A DNA stretch of 64,000 bases from Pyxidicoccus caerfyrddinensis (GTDB taxonomy: Bacteria; Myxococcota; Myxococcia; Myxococcales; Myxococcaceae), in NCBI RefSeq assembly GCF_010894405.1, contig NZ_JAAIYA010000022.1, positions 1-64,000 on the forward strand. Direction: 5' to 3'. The translations under genes were made by a program, and so were the position numbers. Shown here in pieces: positions 49,845 to 57,530 of the stretch; position 1 is the first letter of the stretch, and each line of letters begins with the position of its first letter. The notes under the pieces were generated by a model. The model saw only the letters and a list, made by a program, of their open reading frames with translations, searched no databases and was not told where the DNA came from.

Positions 49845-51017
49845 TCAAGCGAAGAGCCGATCGTGCAGCCTGGCCTCGAAAGCCGTGAACCGGTCCTGAA
49901 GCTCCCTGGCAGCTCCTCTCGACCACTCACGGATCCCATCCATGCGCATCGCCACGTCGCCGAGAGCTTCGAGCAACCCGAGGCGCCACCACGTGAACGA
50001 GGACTTCAGGTCATGCGGCTCGAGTTCTCCACGCCACAGAGGATGCCAGCCCGGGCGGTGCCACCACGACCTGTCGTATTGAAGATGATCGACCACTTGC
50101 AAGCGCGGCTCGTACCACTCGACAGCGGCATGGCGGTGCTGGCTGAGAGCGCGCTCCCAGCGGTCGGAGAAGACGTGCTCCGCGCGGCGGACCCGCTCAT
50201 GGACATGGGCGGCGTCTTGCGGGTGCGGCATGGGCAGGAACGAATGGAAGTCGTAGCGCTCGCGGTCGAGGACGAAGCCGTGTCCCTCGAGCAGCCCGTT
50301 CGGGAACGTCTCGGCGGCGTTCGCGAGGCTGTCCACGACCGCATCGAACTCTGGCCGAAGGCCGAGGCAGTCAACCTCCTCCAACAGAAACGCGGACGCC
50401 CCTTGGACCTTGCCCGCGAGCATCCGGAAGGCAGAGGCCGACCAAACGTCGACCGCGGAGAGTTCGCCGCGCGCCCACGCCACGAAGCGGAGCAGGCGCC
50501 GCCCCCAGTCACGCACCCCTTCCTCGCGGCTGCCGGAGGCGCTCGTGGACGCGAACCGCGCGAGGAGCTCGCCCGATACGCGGGCGATTTCATCGTCGAG
50601 TGCCGCCTCCGAGCCGTATCGCGAGCACCCTACGCCGAGGATGTCGGATGGCACGCGGAAGGGGTCGTCGCGGTCGCCGGCGAGCGGCAGGAGCAGGTGC
50701 GCTCGTTCCTTGCCGAGCCTGCCCGCGAAGAGCCCGAACTCGAGCAGGACGTTGTCGCGCATCGCAACCTGGCGCGTGCCGCGGATCTCAACAGGGTCAT
50801 CACGTGTCGCGACGAGCACGGCGAACTCGACCTGGCCGAGTTCGTCAAGGAGCACCCCCAAGGGTGGAAACCGATTTGGGAACATCCCCTTTTGCCACCA
50901 GGGCGCGACGCGGCACGTGGCAGACAGCGCAGTCGCGATACGCTCGGCGATCGGTCGTCCTTCGGTCGAGGAGCCGATGAAGACCCGAGGCCTCGATGCG
51001 TCGCTAGCTGGGCGCAT
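49845..51017 (-). CDS. CAP12-like protein with N-terminal TIR-like nucleotide-binding domain
   Basis: 390 residues from ATG 51017; the frame is open to 51104. The N-terminal ~155 residues match the predicted nucleotide-binding TIR-like domain (PF10137) of CBASS/Pycsar TIR effectors: RVFIGSSTEGRPIAERIA, VAPWWQKGMFP, EFAVLVATRDDP, and MRDNVLLEFGLFAGRLG. The remaining ~230 residues (DWGRRLLRFVAWARGE..., FLLEEVDCLGL, FHSFLPMPHPQDAAH) belong to no family I recognise and may be the sensor. No cyclase (CD-NTase or PycC) gene is in the window, so if it is a cyclic-nucleotide effector the partner is elsewhere or the trigger differs. Confidence 0.8.
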   Translation of the reverse strand: MRPASDASRPRVFIGSSTEGRPIAERIATALSATCRVAPWWQKGMFPNRFPPLGVLLDELGQVEFAVLVATRDDPVEIRGTRQVAMRDNVLLEFGLFAGRLGKERAHLLLPLAGDRDDPFRVPSDILGVGCSRYGSEAALDDEIARVSGELLARFASTSASGSREEGVRDWGRRLLRFVAWARGELSAVDVWSASAFRMLAGKVQGASAFLLEEVDCLGLRPEFDAVVDSLANAAETFPNGLLEGHGFVLDRERYDFHSFLPMPHPQDAAHVHERVRRAEHVFSDRWERALSQHRHAAVEWYEPRLQVVDHLQYDRSWWHRPGWHPLWRGELEPHDLKSSFTWWRLGLLEALGDVAMRMDGIREWSRGAARELQDRFTAFEARLHDRLFA

Positions 51018-51191
51018 GGAGGTCAGCCTATCGGCCACTCCTGTCGCTGTATAGAGCTCATGGGAAGCGCAATACGGCGGTTGGGCATGGCCGGGCCCGT
51101 ACACCGGAGTCGAAGCTGTGCGAAGTATCCTCTGCCTCGGGAATGGGCGACTTCGCTGCCCGCCGCCAGGGCAGCGCCGCCTGGAGGGGAC

Positions 51192-53045
51192 TCAATCTTC
51201 GTAGGTCCTCTCCGTGCCGTCTCGCAGCCGCAGACGGATGGTGCGCACCTCGTCGAAGTCGAGCCTGAAGCTGGATCCATCTGGCAGCAGCACCCCCACG
51301 ATGGGGAAATCGTCTCCGAGCGCGTATATCCGAGCGCGGCCCGAGAAGACCCTTCCATCCAACAGGACCACGGTCACATCCTGCGCGAAATGGGAGAGGC
51401 CGGCGTTCACCAGGTCCAGCCCGAACTGATTCGCGGTCTTGACACTCATGCCCTGGATTGAGGCCAGTGAATCGAGTCTGGTCTCGATCTGGCGCGCTTG
51501 CGCCATGAGCCCAGCCTCCCTGAAACACCGGAGCGCATCCGTCAGATGTTGCCGGGCCTCGTCACGGCGCCCCTCACGCTCTGCAATATCGCCAAGGTTC
51601 GCGCTGAGCTTTCCTTGCTCGTCCAGGCTTCCCGTGGCCCGGTACAGCTCCAGCGCCTGGAGGTAGTAATCGGTGGCGCTCGAATAGTTACCTTGCAAGT
51701 GCTTCAGGTTCCCGAGCGATCCGAGTTGCAGCGCGCGGGCCTTCCGTTCGGAGAGCTGGCGGGAAAGCTGGAGCGCCTCCAGCAAGAAGCGCTCGGCTTC
51801 TGCATGCTCTCCTGCTTGCATGTGGGCAAAGCCAATATTGCCCAGCGCGAGTGACTCTCGCCATGCACTGTTCAGGGCTCGAGCCATGGAGAGGGCCATG
51901 CCGAATTCACGGATGGCCTCTTGGGGACGACCCTCTTCGAGCTGCTTGTTGCCGCTTTGGATTCGTTCCCGAAAAGGTGCGCCCAACCGGAGCAGCTCCT
52001 GGTTGTGGCGCATTTCCTCCGCCTGCATGGGTAGCGCGAGGGTGCGGTACAGCTTCTCCACCTCGGCGTAGTGGCGGAGTGCCTCCTCTATTTCGTCGCG
52101 TTCGGCGTGGATCTTGGCGAGTCTGTTAATTGCCGTGGCGATCATCGGCGGCGATTCGAGCTCGCGAGCGAGGGCTAGCGCGCGCTGACCGTACTCCAGC
52201 GCCAACTCCCGATTCCCGACGGATGAATACACACTTGCCAGGTTTCCGATACGAGCCGCCAGGCGGGACCGGCTTCCGAGCTGCTCCGCGAGATCCCTGG
52301 CCCGCTGCAGATGGAGCAGGGCTCGCGGGTGATCCCCGAGGGCCGCGTAGCTGTTTCCGAGATTGCCAGTGAACGTCTCCAGCTCATCCAGATCTTGGAT
52401 CTCCGCCAGAATTGCGATAGCCCGTTCGTAGAGGGTAGTGGCTTTCTCGTGCTTCTCCTGGTCAGCGTATGCGATCCCCAGACTGCCGAGGCTCGTCGCT
52501 TCACCTCTCCGCTCCTTGAGCTCTTGGAAAAGGCGCAGGGCTTGCTCAAAGTAGTCGATTGCCGCCGTGAAGTTCCGGCGTTGCAGGGAGACGTTGCCCA
52601 GGTTCTGGGTATATCCGGCCAGGAGTCTGCGCTCTCCCAGGCCTCGTGCGAGCTCCTCCGCATTGCGATACCAGTGCTCGGCCTGCTCCAGATCACCGGA
52701 TTCGTACGCATAATTGCCGCGGTAGTTGAGGAAGTCCGCCTTCCTGCCGACGTCTTGCTGTGAATCGACCCACGCCTCAGCGGCGACCAGCCAGCGGAGC
52801 CGCTCTTGTGGCGTACGGCGCAACTGCAGGAAGGCGAAGGCGCGCACAAACAGCAAGAAGCTCAGCGCCTTGTCGTGAGCTTCATCAGCCGCCCAGGTCT
52901 GAGCCGCCTTGAGCTGGCCCCAATCCCGTTCGAACTCCGTGATCGCTTCGGCTCTGCCTCCAGTCTCGTACATCTGTGCCAGCCGCCCGATCTTGTCGAT
53001 GTAGATCGTGGCATGGCGAGTCCTGGCCTGATTCAACGAAGCCAT
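51192..53045 (-). CDS. Multi-TPR protein with small C-terminal beta domain
   Basis: 617 residues, ATG at 53045. From ~residue 60 to 520 there are about eleven TPR units typical of NLR sensor arms (e.g. AGYTQNLGNVSLQRRNFTAAIDYFEQALRL, LGNLKHLQGNYSSATDYYLQALELY), with normal divergence between units. The last ~85 residues form a beta-rich domain (VTVVLLDGRVFSGRARIYALG...VRTIRLRLRDGTER). It begins 29 bases after the stop of the DUF4062/NB-ARC gene on the same strand, so the two form one transcript. The NB-ARC protein lacks a repeat arm, and this protein looks like that arm as a separate polypeptide. Confidence 0.85.
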   Translation of the reverse strand: MASLNQARTRHATIYIDKIGRLAQMYETGGRAEAITEFERDWGQLKAAQTWAADEAHDKALSFLLFVRAFAFLQLRRTPQERLRWLVAAEAWVDSQQDVGRKADFLNYRGNYAYESGDLEQAEHWYRNAEELARGLGERRLLAGYTQNLGNVSLQRRNFTAAIDYFEQALRLFQELKERRGEATSLGSLGIAYADQEKHEKATTLYERAIAILAEIQDLDELETFTGNLGNSYAALGDHPRALLHLQRARDLAEQLGSRSRLAARIGNLASVYSSVGNRELALEYGQRALALARELESPPMIATAINRLAKIHAERDEIEEALRHYAEVEKLYRTLALPMQAEEMRHNQELLRLGAPFRERIQSGNKQLEEGRPQEAIREFGMALSMARALNSAWRESLALGNIGFAHMQAGEHAEAERFLLEALQLSRQLSERKARALQLGSLGNLKHLQGNYSSATDYYLQALELYRATGSLDEQGKLSANLGDIAEREGRRDEARQHLTDALRCFREAGLMAQARQIETRLDSLASIQGMSVKTANQFGLDLVNAGLSHFAQDVTVVLLDGRVFSGRARIYALGDDFPIVGVLLPDGSSFRLDFDEVRTIRLRLRDGTERTYED

Positions 53046-53074
53046 GGGTCACCACCGGATGAGAGAGGCTTCTG

Positions 53075-54595
53075 TCATGGTTCCAGAAGGGATTTCGCGT
53101 GCAAGACCAACAACGCATGCATCTGGAACCGCCCTACGCTCACGAGCGGCTCGAGCAGTCCCCGGTCCACCAACTGGCGGATGGTGGGCAAGGCGTCGTC
53201 TATCTGCCACATCTGTGCCATCGCCTCCCGATCGAACGTCGCTGGCTTGGGCGCGAATACTCCGAGCAAGGCAAAACGCTCTCGCATCTCTGGAGCGAGG
53301 CGATCGGTACTGCTCTTCAAGAGCAGTTGGATGGTCGGTGTTGTACCGGTTCGCGGGTCGAAGCGGTCGTCGGGGGCGGTGGAATCGAGCAGGCAATGAC
53401 TCTCGCGCAACTCCTGCATCAGTGCGAGCACGTCTGTTCCGAGATTGGCCTCTGATTCCAACAGACGGCCGGCGACGCGAAGCGCGAGCGGCAGGCCTTC
53501 CAGGTCGCGTACCAGGTCAAGCGACGGTTGCGGGTGCTGCAGTACTACCGTGGGTGCCAACCTCCGGAGCAATTCAAGCCCCTTCTCGTCCGACAGGACG
53601 CCCAGTCGGTAGATCTGCTCTCCCGGCACGTCGGCCAACTCTCGCGCCACATCACCGAAGCGGGTGGTCACCAGAAGGGCGCATCCGGGGCCAACCACTT
53701 GCTTGAAAGCGGCTGCATCATCCGAGCGCCAGGCGTCGTCCAGTATGAGGAGCGCCCGCTTCGCGACCAGGGCGGACCGCACGCGCAGAACGAGTTCCGG
53801 CAATGCCAGCGCCCGGGCTTCCTCGCACGCACCGAGTTGCTGGCAGAGCGTCGCCATTCCGGACTCGGCGGTCGTGTTCTCGCCGAGGGTCATCCAGAAG
53901 ACGCCGTCCTTGAAGTGCTTTAGCATCTCGGGGTCATGCGCGAGGGCGTTGAGCAGGGTCGTCTTTCCGACTCCAGGCCAGCCACGAACGATGGTTGTGT
54001 GCTGCCCTCCGCGGGAGGCTGCATAGGCGCGCTCCCGGAGTTCCCGTATCTCGGTCTCTCGTCCGATGAACAGCGGTGGAGCGGGCGGCACCGAGGGAAC
54101 TGGCCCGGTGGCGGGCGGTTGCGCTGGAGTTCCGCCGGGATGGCGCTGGAGCCAGCTATACAGTGATTGGAGCACCTTGGCCCGCAGATCATCTACCGTC
54201 GTGAATTCATTGCAGATGGCAGAGGTCCGGATCCGTCTCTTGAAGCGCTCCAGCTTCTCATGATGTTCGTAATCGATGGCGTCCGGAGTCCAAGCATAGG
54301 TCGGCTTGACCAGAAAGCAGAGCCGCTCCAGGCCGCGCGCCTTCGCGTGGTCGAACTCCTCCTCGGTGATGGATTTCTCCCCAGCTTCGATGTAGCCGTA
54401 GCGATGGGCGAAAATGCCGAGGTACACGTCGGCTTCATCCAGCTTCAGATTGCTGCCCTCGGTCGCGCCGGCCCCCATGGACTCGAAGAACTCCATGGCG
54501 ATGGGGACGAGGCCCGCGCGATTGCAGACCTCGATGACCGCAGCTCGATAGTCCGCCAAGTCGAGCCCCGTGCTGCTGATGAACACCGTGGCCAT
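53075..54595 (-). CDS. DUF4062-NB-ARC STAND protein without repeat arm
   Basis: 506 residues, ATG at 54595. Residues ~1-105 are a DUF4062 domain (TVFISSTGLDLADYRAAVIEVC, VYLGIFAHRYGY, TEEEFDHA), a TIR-related fold. A Pro-rich linker leads to an NB-ARC ATPase: GWPGVGKTT (205-213), ALLILDDAW (Asp286/287), LLVTTRFG, LEGLPLALRVAG and a winged-helix segment ending FQMHALLVLHAKSLLEP. It stops there, whereas most NLRs go on into TPR, WD or LRR repeats; the adjacent gene supplies a TPR protein. Probable function: ligand-triggered ATP-dependent oligomerisation that switches on the DUF4062 domain. Confidence 0.88.
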   Translation of the reverse strand: MATVFISSTGLDLADYRAAVIEVCNRAGLVPIAMEFFESMGAGATEGSNLKLDEADVYLGIFAHRYGYIEAGEKSITEEEFDHAKARGLERLCFLVKPTYAWTPDAIDYEHHEKLERFKRRIRTSAICNEFTTVDDLRAKVLQSLYSWLQRHPGGTPAQPPATGPVPSVPPAPPLFIGRETEIRELRERAYAASRGGQHTTIVRGWPGVGKTTLLNALAHDPEMLKHFKDGVFWMTLGENTTAESGMATLCQQLGACEEARALALPELVLRVRSALVAKRALLILDDAWRSDDAAAFKQVVGPGCALLVTTRFGDVARELADVPGEQIYRLGVLSDEKGLELLRRLAPTVVLQHPQPSLDLVRDLEGLPLALRVAGRLLESEANLGTDVLALMQELRESHCLLDSTAPDDRFDPRTGTTPTIQLLLKSSTDRLAPEMRERFALLGVFAPKPATFDREAMAQMWQIDDALPTIRQLVDRGLLEPLVSVGRFQMHALLVLHAKSLLEP

Positions 54596-54774
54596 GACAT
54601 CCCCCGCTTTGTCTGAGGGAGTCTACAGCCTGGGGGCGCATGAACGTGAGTAGGCCGCCGAGTTGCGATGGACCGGTCTGCCGGCCAGTCGACGCAAGGT
54701 ATGATGTTCCCTCAATCAGGTGCGGAGCCGGGGCCGGAGGAGGCGCGCGCATTCGTGGCCGCGAAGCCGCGCAG

Positions 54775-55329
54775 CTACGGCCAGATGCGTCTGGGCCGTG
54801 TGTCCACAGGGCTCAGGTTTTCATCAAGCGGGTGGAGTGATCCCATCCGCCGAAAGCGGCTCCTGGGCCATGTGCGGAATTGTGGCGTGCTACTTCGACT
54901 CTTGAAGCGCTCGCAGGCCCGGCATCTTGGGTGCAGGCTCGCCTGGGTTCCCTCGGCCTCGCAACATGCGGCCCGAGGCGCCGCGGCGGCCAGCGTCCGC
55001 GTCACCACCTTCTCGAACTGCTCCAGCTCCCCGGACTTGGGGAGGAAGGCCAGGACGCCAGCGATATGGGGATTGCCGGAGGCACTCTGCATGATGATGG
55101 GGAGGCCCTGGAATTCCCGCGCCCCGGTGAGCGCGCCACACAGCTCGACGCCGTTCATGCGCGGCATCATCCAGTCTGTGACCACGAGGTCCGGGCGCCG
55201 CTGCCGGGCCAACTCCAGCGCCTGCGCTCCGTCATGCGCGCGAATGACCTCGTGGCCCATCATCTCCAGGATTTCGGAATAGACATCGAGGACTTCGACT
55301 TCATCATCAACAAGGAGGATGGTGCTCAT
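54775..55329 (-). CDS. Single-domain response regulator
   Basis: 184 residues, ATG at 55329. The receiver domain (1-115) is complete: acidic pair Asp8/Asp9, phosphoacceptor Asp52 in VVTDWMMP, Ser82 in MQSAS at the Thr/Ser switch position, and Lys98 in FLPKSG. The last ~70 residues are Arg/Ser-rich with no output domain and may be a frameshifted or disordered tail. It therefore acts by protein-protein contact, as many myxobacterial CheY-like regulators. It is divergent from the sigma factor gene, 188 bases away. Confidence 0.87.
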   Translation of the reverse strand: MSTILLVDDEVEVLDVYSEILEMMGHEVIRAHDGAQALELARQRRPDLVVTDWMMPRMNGVELCGALTGAREFQGLPIIMQSASGNPHIAGVLAFLPKSGELEQFEKVVTRTLAAAAPRAACCEAEGTQASLHPRCRACERFKSRSSTPQFRTWPRSRFRRMGSLHPLDENLSPVDTRPRRIWP

Positions 55330-55517
55330 GGTGTTGTTATCCCTTTTCGCGAGGTGACAGCGCGAACCGCGCTGCGTCCCTTCAATAGAAAGACCCTGGC
55401 CTCTCGTACTGTGATTGGCGCTGACGGTGGGCTCACCTCCGACGCCGGGATGCCGTCACAGCGACACCGGCACCACTCCCTCCTGATGGAGTGTTTCTCG
55501 AGCGAAAGGGAAGTCCC

Positions 55518-56144
55518 GTGCGAGTGGAAGAAAGAGACCAATGGGAGAGTGAGATCCAGGACCTCTGCAAGCGCGGAGAGATGAACCGGGCGGTCGAGCA
55601 TGCGCTGCGTGGCTATGGGCCGGAATTTCGCCGACTGATGGCCGCCATCCTCCGCGACGAGGGGCGCGTCCAGGATGCCTTCAGCCTCTTTTGTGAGTGC
55701 CTCCTGAAAGGGCTGCCGGATTTCCGGTGGGAGAGCTCCTTCCGCACCTGGGCCAACCGCATGGCGCGCAACTGCTGCTACAAGGTGGTGAACGCGCCCG
55801 CCGTCCGGCACAAGCACGTCAGCCTCTCCGCGCTCCCCGAGCGGCCCGTGGCCCGGCATTCCTCGACGAACCCGTGGCTGCGCACCACGATGAAGGACCG
55901 TTTCCGGAGCCTGCGGGAGCGGTTGGACCCCCAGGAGCAGCGGTTGTTGGTTCTCCGGGTGGAGCAGCGGCTGCCGTGGCCGGAGGTGGTCCAGATGATG
56001 TCTGAGCCCGGCGAGTCGATGACCTGCGAGATGCGGACCCGCAAGGCGACGGCGATGCGCCAGCAGTTCCAGCGGATCAAGACCCGCTTGCGCAGCCTGG
56101 CCATCGCGGAGGGATTGCTCGCGCTCGAGGAGACGGGCTCGTAG
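55518..56144 (+). CDS. RNA polymerase sigma-70/ECF-like factor, divergent
   Basis: 208 residues from a GTG at 55518, selected because AAAGGGAAG lies seven bases before it; an earlier in-frame start at 55491 lacks a site. Region 2 is seen in LMAAILRDEGRVQDAFSLFCECL...SSFRTWANRMARNC, with the expected helix order. Region 4 is weak (LDPQEQRLLVLRVEQRLPWPEVVQMM...ATAMRQQFQRIKTRL). Unusually for an ECF factor, the helix-turn-helix region is divergent. No anti-sigma gene follows; the divergent response regulator may be functionally linked. Confidence 0.75.
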   Translation: MRVEERDQWESEIQDLCKRGEMNRAVEHALRGYGPEFRRLMAAILRDEGRVQDAFSLFCECLLKGLPDFRWESSFRTWANRMARNCCYKVVNAPAVRHKHVSLSALPERPVARHSSTNPWLRTTMKDRFRSLRERLDPQEQRLLVLRVEQRLPWPEVVQMMSEPGESMTCEMRTRKATAMRQQFQRIKTRLRSLAIAEGLLALEETGS

Positions 56145-56184
56145 ACGCGCGGCGAGCTGCTGCCCGGGTCTTGTGTGAGGGCCC

Positions 56185-57402
56185 TCAGTCGGGCTCTCGT
56201 TTTGGCGTCGGCCGGGGCAGTGCACGCATGGCGAGGAGCACGAGGGCGGTGAGCAGGCCCGCGCTCCCAGTCATCAGGAATGGCCGCAGTCGAGCGCCCT
56301 GTGCGGCGATGAGAAGCATCACGCCCGCCGACGCCGACAGCAGCGTTGGCCGGGGTTGCCGCCGTGGCCGCTGGGGTGCCAACGGGGCCGTGGCGAGCAG
56401 GATGGCACCGAGCGAGACAAAGCAGCTCGCCGTGGCGGCACAGAAGAGCCACCGCGCGGAGTCAGCGACGGGTTCACCGGGAGGGGAGTTGATGAGCCGC
56501 TCGGCGCCCGCCCCGCTCGCCGTCAGGCCCATCATCAAGATGAGATGCATGTACACCCAGGTCTGTCCGGAGAACCGCGTCCGGTGGACGATGGCGTGGC
56601 TCACATTGTCGAAGTAGAGCCACCAGATTCCGAAGGCGAAGCAGAAGGCCAGGACCGCTGTCAGCACGGAGGCGGGGGACTGGTGCTGCTCGGCCACGCC
56701 GCCCACCACCGCGACGAGCGACTCGCCCAACACGATGATGGTGAACAGGCCGAAGCGCTCGGGCAGATGGGATGGGCTCAGCGGAAGGGCCGCCTGCTGA
56801 GAGCGCGCGGTGAGGGGGGTGACCAGGTCGATCATGAGGCCGGCCGCCCAGAGGGCGAAGCGGAGCGGGGGCGCGACGAAGATTGACGCCAGCCACGGCA
56901 GCACCGCGAGCGAGAAGCCCGCCATGTACCTGCGTGCCAGCGGCCGGGCGGCGGGGAGGCGCCAGTGGACACGCGCGTACTGGAGGATGAGCAGCAGCCG
57001 CAGCACGCCGTAGACCAGCGCGAAGCCGGGGGCATTGACGCCGGTGCCCTCGTGAAGCTGTACGGCCAGGGCCGCCACGACGAGCATGTGCAGGGCGAGC
57101 AGCAGGCGGTCGACGACGTTGTCCGAGTCGAAGCGGTCCGCGTAGAAGGTGATGCCAATCCAGGACCACCAGACCGGCACGAAGAGGACGGCGAACGCGG
57201 CGACGCCCGCGGCCGTCGGGGCCTGCTTCAGCCCATGCGCGAGCTGGGCGACTGCAACGACATACGCCAGGTCGCAGAACAGCTCCGACCACGTGGCCCT
57301 GCGCTCCTGATGTGCCGTGTCAGTGGCGGGGAGCGTGGGGCCTGAGGGCGCCTTGTCGTGGGACTGGGGTGGGGCTGCGAGACGTGGATGCACCTGTGGC
57401 AC
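56185..57402 (-). CDS. LtrA-family membrane protein
   Basis: 405 residues from a GTG at 57402 with GGAGGG upstream. About ten or eleven transmembrane helices are visible. The family marks are ELFCDLAYVVAVAQL near the N-terminus, the FYADRFDSDNVVDRLLL segment and FGLFTIIVLGESLVAVVGG in the middle. This is the low-temperature-requirement protein A family, integral inner-membrane proteins of unclear molecular function. It is divergent from the GH13 gene. Confidence 0.9.
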   Translation of the reverse strand: MPQVHPRLAAPPQSHDKAPSGPTLPATDTAHQERRATWSELFCDLAYVVAVAQLAHGLKQAPTAAGVAAFAVLFVPVWWSWIGITFYADRFDSDNVVDRLLLALHMLVVAALAVQLHEGTGVNAPGFALVYGVLRLLLILQYARVHWRLPAARPLARRYMAGFSLAVLPWLASIFVAPPLRFALWAAGLMIDLVTPLTARSQQAALPLSPSHLPERFGLFTIIVLGESLVAVVGGVAEQHQSPASVLTAVLAFCFAFGIWWLYFDNVSHAIVHRTRFSGQTWVYMHLILMMGLTASGAGAERLINSPPGEPVADSARWLFCAATASCFVSLGAILLATAPLAPQRPRRQPRPTLLSASAGVMLLIAAQGARLRPFLMTGSAGLLTALVLLAMRALPRPTPKREPD

Positions 57403-57530
57403 CTCCCGGGCCCTCCATGGAGCCAGGGGAAGGGCGCTGTGACGGGCCAGGCAGCCGGGGGACCTCCGTCACATCCGGGGGCCACGGCGCTCTGAGCCCT
57501 GCCACTCCTCTTTCCCCAAAGGAAACCCGT

